64,000 nucleotides of DNA from Echinimonas agarilytica (lineage in GTDB: Bacteria > Pseudomonadota > Gammaproteobacteria > Enterobacterales > Neiellaceae): positions 124,001 through 188,000 of the forward strand of contig NZ_JAMQGP010000007.1 in NCBI RefSeq assembly GCF_023703465.1, written 5' to 3'. The notes under the pieces were generated by a model. It was given only the letters and a program-made list of their open reading frames with translations. It was not told where the DNA came from and ran no database searches. How positions within the stretch are numbered: the first letter of the stretch is position 1; each line of letters starts with the position of its first letter. This document shows, one piece after another, positions 37,250-45,054 of this stretch. The position numbers and the translations under genes are program-made.

Positions 37250-38563
37250 ATGACTTCGAATAAGCACAAAATTGGCAATTATAGGTTCAGGATTCTGGCC
37301 TTGTTAATGTTCGCCACCACCATCAACTATTTTGATCGCAGTATCATTGGCGTGATGGCTCCTACATTAGAAAAGATGTTTAACTGGAGCAATACCGACT
37401 ACGCCAACATCATGATCTCTTTTAAAGTTGCCTACGCGCTAGGTATGCTATATATGGGTGGGATCATCGATAAGTTGGGTGCCAAAAAAGGCTACACCTT
37501 ATCCATTGCTATTTGGAGCGTTTTCGGCATGTGCCACGCCTTGGTGCGCCCGGGATTCAGCGTTATCGGCTTTGCTGCTGCTCGGTTCGGCTTAGGGTTC
37601 GGCGAAGCGGGCAACTTCCCTGCTGCGGTAAAAACTGTAGGCGAATGGTTCCCGAAAAAAGAGCGAGCATTTGCCACCGGAATTTTTAACGCGGCCACGA
37701 GTTTTGGTGCCATCGCAGCTCCTTTTGTGGTTGGCGCAATTGTGTCCGTCGACGGTGAAAACTGGCAAATTCCATTTTTGATTACCGGAGCTCTTAGCTC
37801 CATTTGGGTACTGCTCTGGTGGCGTATTTACGAAAAGCCGGAAAAACACCCCAAGCTTTCCAAAGAAGAGCTTGCTTACATCCAGTCTGACTCTGAAATT
37901 AAAGAAGAGTCTGAAGAAAAATTACCATGGCGTCGTGTAGCCCAAACTCGGGAAACTTGGGCATTTGCTGTCGCGAAGATCACCGATGCCGTGTGGTGGT
38001 TCTATCTGTTTTGGGGCGCTAAATTTTTGGCTGACAGCTTCGGAGTAGATATCAAGAGCATCGCCATTCCATTTTTCGTCATCTATGCGCTAGCTGATGT
38101 AGGCAGTGTTTTTGGTGGCTATATTTCCGGCTTTTTCATGAACAAAGGTTGGACCGTCAATAAAGCCCGAAAAGTGACCTTACTATTTTGTGCTTTGATT
38201 ATCCTGCCGGTTTGTTTCGTTGCAATTACCGACAGTAAGTGGGTTGCAATCTGCCTTATCGGCCTTGGTGCGGCAGGACATCAGGCGTGGTCGGCGAACA
38301 TATTCACGCTGGTATCCGACGTTATGCCGAAGAAAGCGACTGCCTCGGTAGTGGGTATTGGCGGCATGGTAGGTGCAGTTGCTGGCATTCTGGCTGATGC
38401 GCTACTTGGATCTGTGCTCGATCAGGCAGGCAACACAGGCTATTTTTATGCCTTTCTAATAGCGGGATCGAGCTACCTAATCATCCTTGGCGTAGTGCAT
38501 TTGATGATGCCGAAGATGACCCCGTTAGATGGCAATCTTCAACATATCGAAAAAGCCCAATAG
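37250..38563 (+). CDS. exuT: Hexuronate transporter, ExuT-type MFS
   Basis: A 437-residue major facilitator of the anion:cation symporter group that includes ExuT. N-terminal NYFDRSIIGVMAPTLEKMFNWSNTDYA (22-48), MGGIIDKLGAKKG in loop 2-3, FGLGFGEAGNFPAAVKTVGEWFPKKERAFATGIFNAATSFGA and twelve hydrophobic segments support this. It would import uronates or unsaturated uronate monomers. It shares a promoter with the second kduD, controlled by KdgR box K2, and ends at a clear terminator. The precise sugar acid is not readable from sequence. Confidence 0.88.
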   Translation: MTSNKHKIGNYRFRILALLMFATTINYFDRSIIGVMAPTLEKMFNWSNTDYANIMISFKVAYALGMLYMGGIIDKLGAKKGYTLSIAIWSVFGMCHALVRPGFSVIGFAAARFGLGFGEAGNFPAAVKTVGEWFPKKERAFATGIFNAATSFGAIAAPFVVGAIVSVDGENWQIPFLITGALSSIWVLLWWRIYEKPEKHPKLSKEELAYIQSDSEIKEESEEKLPWRRVAQTRETWAFAVAKITDAVWWFYLFWGAKFLADSFGVDIKSIAIPFFVIYALADVGSVFGGYISGFFMNKGWTVNKARKVTLLFCALIILPVCFVAITDSKWVAICLIGLGAAGHQAWSANIFTLVSDVMPKKATASVVGIGGMVGAVAGILADALLGSVLDQAGNTGYFYAFLIAGSSYLIILGVVHLMMPKMTPLDGNLQHIEKAQ

Positions 38564-38591
38564 CGCCTTAATCTATACTCCAAGTCAAACT

Positions 38592-38622
38592 AAAAAGAGC
38601 AGCTTACCTGCGTGCTCTTTTT
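38592..38622 (+). terminator. Terminator after exuT
   Basis: A 10-bp perfect stem AAAAAGAGCA/TGCTCTTTTT with an 11-nt loop, ending in T5. Confidence 0.87.
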
Positions 38623-38744
38623 AAGTGGGCGATACTTTTCTATTCGCCTGATTGGTAAACCTAAAGGAATATCTACAACGTTTTTGCTCCCTCCTCCTCG
38701 CTCCAGAAGTGATTTCCATCTCAAAAATCAATATTATCATATTT

Positions 38745-38761
38745 AATAAAACGTTGTTTTG
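38745..38761. promoter_or_regulatory. KdgR box K3 upstream of the SSS symporter
   Basis: AATAAAACGTTGTTTTG, matching AATRAAAYRNYRTTTY and differing at the final A. It lies 75-91 nt upstream of the start. Confidence 0.65.
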
Positions 38762-38835
38762 ATATTTTGCTAACACCATTCCTTTTAGTGCGATATCATC
38801 ACATTCAAGTTGTATTGTATTTGAAAGGTAGTTGC

Positions 38836-40578
38836 GTGAATTTTGATTACATCGTTATGGCTGGCTATTTCCTGCTCATGGTGGCCATTAGTTTAGCTTT
38901 TAAGAAAATGGCCAGCTCTAGCTCCAGTGACTACTTCCGGGGCGGCGGGAAAATGTTGTGGTGGATGGTTGGTTCCACAGCATTCATGACACAATTTTCA
39001 GCGTTTACCTTTACCGGTGCAGCTGGCAAAGCATTTAGTGATGGCTTTGCCGTACTCGGTATTTTCTTTGCCAATGCTGTTGGTTATTTAGTTGCTTACC
39101 TATATTTCGCCAAGCGCTTTCGGCAGATGCGCGTCGATACGCCAACCGAAGGTATTCGCGCTCGTTATGATGCGACCAACGAGCAATTTTTCACCTGGAT
39201 GATTATTCCACTCAGTGTTGTCGTCGCTGCGGTTTGGCTAAATGGATTGGGTGTCTTTGCTTCGGCAGTATTCGGTTCCGATATTTCCACCACGATTTGG
39301 GCAACAGGCTTGGTGGTGTTGCTGATTTCGTTGTTGAGTGGCGCGTGGGGCGTTGTGGCTTCCGATTTTATTCAAACGCTAATCATTGCCATGGTGTCCA
39401 TCGCCTGTGCCATTGTGGCGTTGGTAAAAGTTGGCGGACCCGTGGAATTGGTCAGCAGCTTCCCCAACGAATTTTGGATTGGCCCGGATATGAACTACCC
39501 CTTGGTCATATTCTGCTCATTTTTGTTCTTTGTCGTGAAGCAGTTTCAAAGCTTGAATAACATGCAGGATGCATATCGGTTCTTGTCGGCAAAAGATTCA
39601 CATAACGCATCGAAAGCGGCGTTGTTTGCCGGCTTGATGATGTTGTTTGGCTGCATCATCTGGTTTATTCCGCCATGGGCCGCAGCAACGCTATACCCTG
39701 ATGCGGCGTCCGAATATTCAAGCCTCGGCGCTAAAGCCAGAGATGCGGTTTATCTGGTATTCGCTCGCGAAGCCATGCCAATTGGTACCATTGGCCTGTT
39801 AATGGCCGGTTTGTTTGCTGCCACCATGTCCTCGATGGATTCGGCGCTCAATCGAAATTCAGGCATTTTCGTTCGTAGTTTTTACGCCAACATTTTGCGC
39901 CAAGGTAAAGCAAGCGACAAGGAACAACTCAGAGCTGGTCAGGTAGTGTGCGTCATCAATGGCCTTGCGGTGATATTGATGGCCCAGTATTTCCTCTATC
40001 TCAAAGAGTTAAGCCTGTTTGATCTGATGATGCAGGTAACGACCCTGCTACAAGGTCCAATTTTGGTCCCCCTATGCTTTGGTTTGATCATTAAAAACAC
40101 GCCGAAATGGGCACCGTGGGCAACTGTGGTGTTTGGTGCTTTGGTTTCTTGGTCGGTGCTGAATGTATTCACGCCGCTGGTAGTGATGGGCTGGTTTGGT
40201 GTCGAAGAGATCACACCAAGGGAACACTCAGAGCTGCTAACGATGATCACGATCGCCGCTCACTTGGTGTTTACCACCGGATTTTTCTGGGCAACGACGC
40301 TGTTTTACAACCCAGAAACCGATCCTAATCACCAAAAAACCACACAGTTCTTCAAGGACATCGAACGCGAGGTTGTTGCTGAACAGCAGCATAGTGAAGT
40401 GGACCGAGCTCAATGCAAAAAGCTGGGTACCCTCATTATGGCGATGTCCAGCGGATTAGTGTTGATGACCTTGATCCCTAACCCGCTTTGGGGACGTTTG
40501 GTCTTCGCAGGCTGCGCACTCGGAGTATTTTTAATTGGCTTCGCGCTATCGCGAAGTGGTAAGGCACCAGCGGCATAA
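38836..40578 (+). CDS. Sodium:solute symporter (SSS family)
   Basis: A 580-residue inner-membrane symporter. GTG 38836 is preferred, 7 nt after AAAGG; it begins with NFDYIVMAGYFLLMVAISL, whereas the longer frame has no ribosome site. About thirteen hydrophobic segments, with YFRGGGKMLWWMVGSTAFMTQFSAFTFTGAAGKAF near the N-terminus, and LFAATMSSMDSALNRNSG, the conserved sodium-site helix. SSS proteins next to lyases often import oligo- or mono-uronates, which would feed the cytoplasmic heparinase-fold lyase. It is transcribed from its own KdgR-boxed promoter and ends at a strong terminator. Confidence 0.9.
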   Translation: MNFDYIVMAGYFLLMVAISLAFKKMASSSSSDYFRGGGKMLWWMVGSTAFMTQFSAFTFTGAAGKAFSDGFAVLGIFFANAVGYLVAYLYFAKRFRQMRVDTPTEGIRARYDATNEQFFTWMIIPLSVVVAAVWLNGLGVFASAVFGSDISTTIWATGLVVLLISLLSGAWGVVASDFIQTLIIAMVSIACAIVALVKVGGPVELVSSFPNEFWIGPDMNYPLVIFCSFLFFVVKQFQSLNNMQDAYRFLSAKDSHNASKAALFAGLMMLFGCIIWFIPPWAAATLYPDAASEYSSLGAKARDAVYLVFAREAMPIGTIGLLMAGLFAATMSSMDSALNRNSGIFVRSFYANILRQGKASDKEQLRAGQVVCVINGLAVILMAQYFLYLKELSLFDLMMQVTTLLQGPILVPLCFGLIIKNTPKWAPWATVVFGALVSWSVLNVFTPLVVMGWFGVEEITPREHSELLTMITIAAHLVFTTGFFWATTLFYNPETDPNHQKTTQFFKDIEREVVAEQQHSEVDRAQCKKLGTLIMAMSSGLVLMTLIPNPLWGRLVFAGCALGVFLIGFALSRSGKAPAA

Positions 40579-40584
40579 CTGCGT

Positions 40585-40623
40585 AAGCCGGCTCATTTAG
40601 TGCCATCAAATGAGCTGGCTTTT
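40585..40623 (+). terminator. Terminator after the SSS symporter
   Basis: A 14-bp stem AAGCCGGCTCATTT/AAATGAGCTGGCTT with one G-T pair and a 9-nt loop, running into TTT. Confidence 0.87.
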
Positions 40624-40712
40624 CCACACCTCGATTAATAAAGCCATGCACAGGGAAAAGTTAGCGCTTCGCGCTATCAGGTGTGTCAAAACGATACAAT
40701 AGGTCGACCGAT

Positions 40713-41576
40713 ATGAAGTACCCTAACCTATCAATATGCATCTCTTTATTTGTTTTATCCCTTGTTCCTCACCTAACCGCCCAAGCGACTCAATTGAGTT
40801 ATATCCCGTTTGAAGCGACCAAAGACAAATACCCATTTGAGCTGGTCCAATTCCTTCTGAGCAAGATTGACCACGATTACAGCTTTCAACCAATTGAAGT
40901 AAAATCCATGGTTGGCAGCCGAAAGATTTCAGAAGTTCAGCAAGGTAATCTGTCGTTTGCGGCGCTATCCACCTCCAATGAGATAGAAGCCAAACTTCGT
41001 CCAATCCGAATTCCCATTTACAAAGGTTTGTTAGGCCATCGTATATTTCTGATCCGAAGTGGTGAACAACACCGCTTTGAAGGCATCAAGAAACTTGCCG
41101 ATCTCAAGCGGTTTACCGCAGGCCAGGGCCGATTCTGGGGTAGCACCCCAGTCTTCCGATACGCAGGAATTCCAATCATTACTCCAACTAAATACAAATC
41201 TTTATTTTACATGTTGGACGGAGGGCGATTTGGTTACTTTCCAAGGGGAATCATCGAAATTTATAGTGAGTTAACCCAATACTCTGAACTAAGCCTAGCG
41301 ATAGAACCAAACCTAATGCTGGTATACCCGACAGCCATGTATTTGTTTACTTCTCGCGAAAATGAGGCTTTGGCAAAACATTTAGAAAATGCGTTTAATT
41401 TAGCCGTTAATGATGGCAGCTTTGATCAATGGTTTTATAATCATCCTATGATTAAAGAAGCCTTATCGAAGATAGATATCGGAAGTAGAAACATACTCCA
41501 TATTGACAATCCACAGCTTCCTTTATCGGCTCCACTCGATCGCAAAGAGCTTTGGTTTAATATCGAAACCCATTGA
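40713..41576 (+). CDS. Periplasmic substrate-binding-like protein
   Basis: A 287-residue exported protein (signal ...LVPHLTAQATQ) with a type 2 periplasmic binding fold: QLSYIPFEATKDKYPFELVQFLL, then RFEGIKKLADLKRFTAGQGRFWGST and EALAKHLENAFNLAVNDGSFDQWFYNHP near the C-terminus. No ABC or TRAP membrane subunits are nearby. Such stand-alone proteins are common in marine gammaproteobacteria and may feed a sensor kinase or be vestigial. Its place between the symporter and uxaC suggests a uronate ligand, unproven. ATG 40713 gives the correct signal peptide. Confidence 0.72.
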   Translation: MKYPNLSICISLFVLSLVPHLTAQATQLSYIPFEATKDKYPFELVQFLLSKIDHDYSFQPIEVKSMVGSRKISEVQQGNLSFAALSTSNEIEAKLRPIRIPIYKGLLGHRIFLIRSGEQHRFEGIKKLADLKRFTAGQGRFWGSTPVFRYAGIPIITPTKYKSLFYMLDGGRFGYFPRGIIEIYSELTQYSELSLAIEPNLMLVYPTAMYLFTSRENEALAKHLENAFNLAVNDGSFDQWFYNHPMIKEALSKIDIGSRNILHIDNPQLPLSAPLDRKELWFNIETH

Positions 41577-41667
41577 CGCTATAGGATAATGGGGCTCATT
41601 GATGGGGGCGCTCTCTTATCAGGCACAACTTTTCTAGCGCTAAAAACTCCCATATGAGCCCAACAAC

Positions 41668-43066
41668 ATGAAACAAAGTTACATTCACGAAAATTTTCTG
41701 CTGGGCTCTAGTCTCGCTCAGCATTTGTATCATGAATTTGCCGCAAATTTACCCATCATTGATTTTCATAATCACATTGAAGCAAAAAAAATATATGGCT
41801 AGATACACACCATAAGAACCTTGCCAGCGTCTGGCTTCACAGTGATCACTACATTTGGCTCCGCGATGCGCAGCAACGGCATCGCGGAGCACTACATAAC
41901 TGGCAACGCAAGCGATATTGAAAAGTTCAGAAAATGGTGTGAGGCGATGCCCTACCTGATCGGCCCCCCCCTTTATCAATGGTCTCACCTGGAGTTAAAA
42001 CGATTTTTTGATTGCGATTTACTACTCAATCCGACTAATCAAGCAGCAATTTGGTCACATTGCAATCGCCAGTTCCGTGACAAGAAACACAGTACTCGTA
42101 GCGTTCTAGTTGACTTAAATGTGGAGACGCTATGCACGACCGATTCGCCACTATCAAATCTTGAATATCACCTAGCGCTCAAAGAGCGCTGGCTTCAACG
42201 AGCAGGTATTGCGGACTTTCCGAGCGGATGAGTTTTTTTGTTTTCATGACGTCCATCGGCTCCAAAATGTCCTAACTCAATTATCTGAACTATGCGACAT
42301 ATCCATCGACAGCTTTTCTGCTTACCTTGCTGCCATTCAATCGAGACTCAGTTACTTTCATCATGTTGGATGTCGGCTATCAGACCTAGGTCTGCCTAAT
42401 GTCGACTACCAAGCATGTAGCCCTGAACAAGCGGAAGTTATCTTCAAGATATTGCGGCAAGGCGAACCAATCTCGCCAACTGAGTTGATTCAAATTTCCT
42501 CTCGATTGTTTTATGAAATGGGTAAACGCTACTTCGAACTTGGCTGGAGTATGCAACTTCATGTTGGCGTGCTTGTGAACGTTAATCAACTCGGACCAGG
42601 AACGGGGTTTAGTGTCATCAACACTCAGCCTATTGCCATTGCTATATCTAACTTGCTGAATGAGTTAGATTTAAACTCATGCCTACCCAATACCGTTCTG
42701 TACAACCTCAACCCCAACGATAATGCCATCCTTGGTTGTATTGCGGGTGCTTTTCAAGATAGCGACGCCTCTGCCGGAAAAATTCAATTGGGGGCTGCAT
42801 GGTGCTTCAACGATCACAAGGACGGTATGGAAGCGCAACTGACGACGCTAAAAAACTTAGGAGCTTTGGGGCGTTTTGTCGGTATGCTGACAGGCTCCCG
42901 AAACATTTTTTCTTTTAGTCATCACGAGTACTTTAGACGGGTACTGTGTAACTTGTTGGCTCGGTGGGTTAAGCAAGGAGAAATCCCCCATGACCAAGAA
43001 TTACTTCGGCAAACTATCGAAAATATTTGTTATTACAACGCTAAACACTATTTTCAATTCAGCTAA
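41668..43066 (+). pseudogene. uxaC: Uronate isomerase uxaC, three frameshifts
   Basis: The intact gene would be ~470 residues, converting glucuronate/galacturonate to fructuronate/tagaturonate. The N-terminus MKQSYIHENFLLGSSLAQHL and the metal motif IIDFHNHIEAK are in frame, then a stop at 41800 arises after an A8 run; reading continues one frame over (NLASVWLHSDHYIWL), shifts again near 41857 (AMRSNGIAEHYITGNASDIEKF), and again near 42209 (RTFRADEFF...). The last part covers FQDSDASAGKIQLGAAWCFNDHKDGM through to the end. Three separate indels in an otherwise full-length gene mean true decay, not one sequencing error. Confidence 0.9.
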
Positions 43067-43129
43067 CACGTCAGCCTGAAGGCCGTCCAAACTAGCTTAA
43101 ACATGAACTCTCTGCGAATCGAAGAATGG

Positions 43130-43164
43130 AGGGGAACCCTGCTCTTAATGGGTTTCCCCTGTTT
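43130..43164. terminator. Terminator between uxaC pseudogene and beta-helix gene
   Basis: Stem AGGGGAACCC/GGGTTTCCCCT with one bulge and a 10-nt loop, followed by TGTTTT on the plus strand. It can serve both convergent genes. Confidence 0.7.
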
Positions 43165-43170
43165 TGAAGG

Positions 43171-44811
43171 CTAGTATGCTCTGACTTTTAAATAACTGCA
43201 ATTATTGGTAGCACTCAATTTAAAAGTAGTACCGCTGAGTGTCGAAAACGCATGGTAGTTTGATGACATTGTTTCAACAACGGAGCTGTTTTCTAGCGAC
43301 TCAATTTCTCCTCGGAAATCACAAGAATTATTGGCGTCACTGTCCCATGCTTGAACGGTTTCACCGGCAACATCTCGGTCGAAGCGAATACAATCGTTGC
43401 TGGTTAAATCAACCTCTGTTTTTTCACTCCAAACAATATCAACAGTACCGGCACAATCACCACTTGGTGGCGGCGTTACTTCTGATGCTTTGGTAAAGCA
43501 GGCTTTGTTTACGTTGGCAATTGGGTCGCCAAAAACACTACTGGAGCACTCTACGCCAGCCGTCTGATTGTAAAGATAATTAAACTGGCTATCGGCACCA
43601 TAAGCGATATCCATTTGCCCGCTGACCACAACCATCTCATCTTCATCTGCTGCATAGGTGTAACCAGAAGGACCTGTTGGAGGCTCTGGGTCGGGATCAG
43701 GTTCCGTCGGAACCGTACCACATCCGTTGGGCAGCTCATCAAAACAGCTATAGACCTTGGCTGGCTTTTCGATACTTGAATCCAGGTTGTCATCCCACCT
43801 GCTGTTTTGGTAATCGGCTTGAACTATTTTGCTGCCGCCATCTAACCGTACGTTGTTAACGCTATGCACCGTTTCTTCAAGTATGTGGAAAATAGCACTA
43901 CCGCTCGACAGCGTGAATTCATTGTCGTAAACGTTGGAGTTGCGATGCTCTTGATAGGTAAAAATGGCGTGGTCTAAATTGCTATCGTTTTGCCAGTCCA
44001 TCTTGTTGTTGCGAATGATATTGTCCGTGCCCTTTAGATCAATAAAGCTATCTGCCGCGGGGCTGCCTGATATGCCTACAATTCCTTTAGCAGAGATGTA
44101 GTTTGACTCGATGACGGTACCATTGGTACCCGATTTAACATCAAACGCTTCGGCAGTAACGTCAGGGCCGATGGTACATCCACCAATACGATTGTCATTG
44201 CTGTTATCAAGCTTCTCTGAGGTGTGGCCATCGTGAGTTCCGACATACACGCCTTCACCATAACCTTCTCCCCCTACCCGTTTACCAGTATCGTGGATAT
44301 AACAGTTCGACAATTCATTGTTAGAACTAAAGTATCTAAAATGCACGGCCTCTGCGCCAATATTGGAGACCTCGACATTATCGATCTGGTTGTTGTTTGC
44401 CCCTTCGAGCATGATGCCTTTTTGCGCGGTCGAGAATTTAAGATCTTTAATGACCCAATGATCACCCTTCAGATAAAACACATATCCAGAATCGACATTC
44501 TCCCCTTGCAATATCTGTTTGTTGCTGGGAGATAGGCTTCTGAGTGCAATCGGAGCACTTTCATTCCCGCTTCGATCACTAAAGAAATGTGCTTTCGAAT
44601 TGCCACTGGTACTTGAACTCTTGTTGCCAACATAGACGCCGGGATTTACAACAATTTCATCCCCCGCTTGAGCAGCTCTCAGAGCTTGTTGCAGCTGTGC
44701 GGCATCATATACGTCGACTATTGCTGCCGACGCGGCGAATGATGAACTTATCATCAGAGCTAGTATTGCACTTTTTGCTATTCTGGTTGTACTAAATGTT
44801 GGATTTGTCAT
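43171..44811 (-). CDS. Secreted right-handed beta-helix protein, putative polysaccharide lyase
   Basis: A 546-residue protein with a signal peptide (...SSFAASAA). Residues ~30-340 form parallel beta-helix rungs: VYDAAQLQQALRAAQAGDEIVVNPGVY at the cap (as in PL6 and chondroitinase B families), then GEGVYVGTHDGHTSEKLDNS, EAFDVKSGTNGTVIESNYIS and FIDLKGTDNIIRNNKM. A Pro/Asp linker (PTEPDPDPEPPTG) leads to a ~60-residue module with ADEDEMVVVSGQMDIAYG and FGDPIANVNKACF, a small module I associate with carbohydrate binding, then a final ~85-residue Cys-containing domain. No PL family was assigned. The start has an AGGA ribosome site. It is probably co-regulated with the TonB receptor upstream. Confidence 0.82.
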   Translation of the reverse strand: MTNPTFSTTRIAKSAILALMISSSFAASAAIVDVYDAAQLQQALRAAQAGDEIVVNPGVYVGNKSSSTSGNSKAHFFSDRSGNESAPIALRSLSPSNKQILQGENVDSGYVFYLKGDHWVIKDLKFSTAQKGIMLEGANNNQIDNVEVSNIGAEAVHFRYFSSNNELSNCYIHDTGKRVGGEGYGEGVYVGTHDGHTSEKLDNSNDNRIGGCTIGPDVTAEAFDVKSGTNGTVIESNYISAKGIVGISGSPAADSFIDLKGTDNIIRNNKMDWQNDSNLDHAIFTYQEHRNSNVYDNEFTLSSGSAIFHILEETVHSVNNVRLDGGSKIVQADYQNSRWDDNLDSSIEKPAKVYSCFDELPNGCGTVPTEPDPDPEPPTGPSGYTYAADEDEMVVVSGQMDIAYGADSQFNYLYNQTAGVECSSSVFGDPIANVNKACFTKASEVTPPPSGDCAGTVDIVWSEKTEVDLTSNDCIRFDRDVAGETVQAWDSDANNSCDFRGEIESLENSSVVETMSSNYHAFSTLSGTTFKLSATNNCSYLKVRAY

Positions 44812-45000
44812 GATGTCCTATTCACGCTTAACTTATTGTTTTTTATTATTAATACCAATCCATTGCAAGCGTTCTTCAAGTAGCACTGTTCCGCTCAATT
44901 AACTGAATGTTAATTAAGAGGCTGTTTACAAGCAGATCGTTTGATGAAGGGTAATTAGCTATTGCATAGGGGAAACGGCCAGTCTCAACCGATTGAATGT

Positions 45001-45023
45001 AGCCACCTGCGAAGCAGGTGGCT
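45001..45023. terminator. Strong hairpin downstream of the island TonB receptor
   Basis: A 10-bp perfect stem AGCCACCTGC/GCAGGTGGCT with a GAA loop, 32 nt past the receptor stop. The minus-strand exit is not T-rich, so an RNA-end protector or attenuator before the beta-helix gene is possible. Confidence 0.6.
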
Positions 45024-45054
45024 GTTTATCATCGGTCATTGAAAGAACCGAGAA

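Noticed and set aside
42209-43066. C-terminal uxaC frame as a separate intact gene
   Set aside because: It starts inside the family domain with no ribosome site and aligns with the second half of uronate isomerase.
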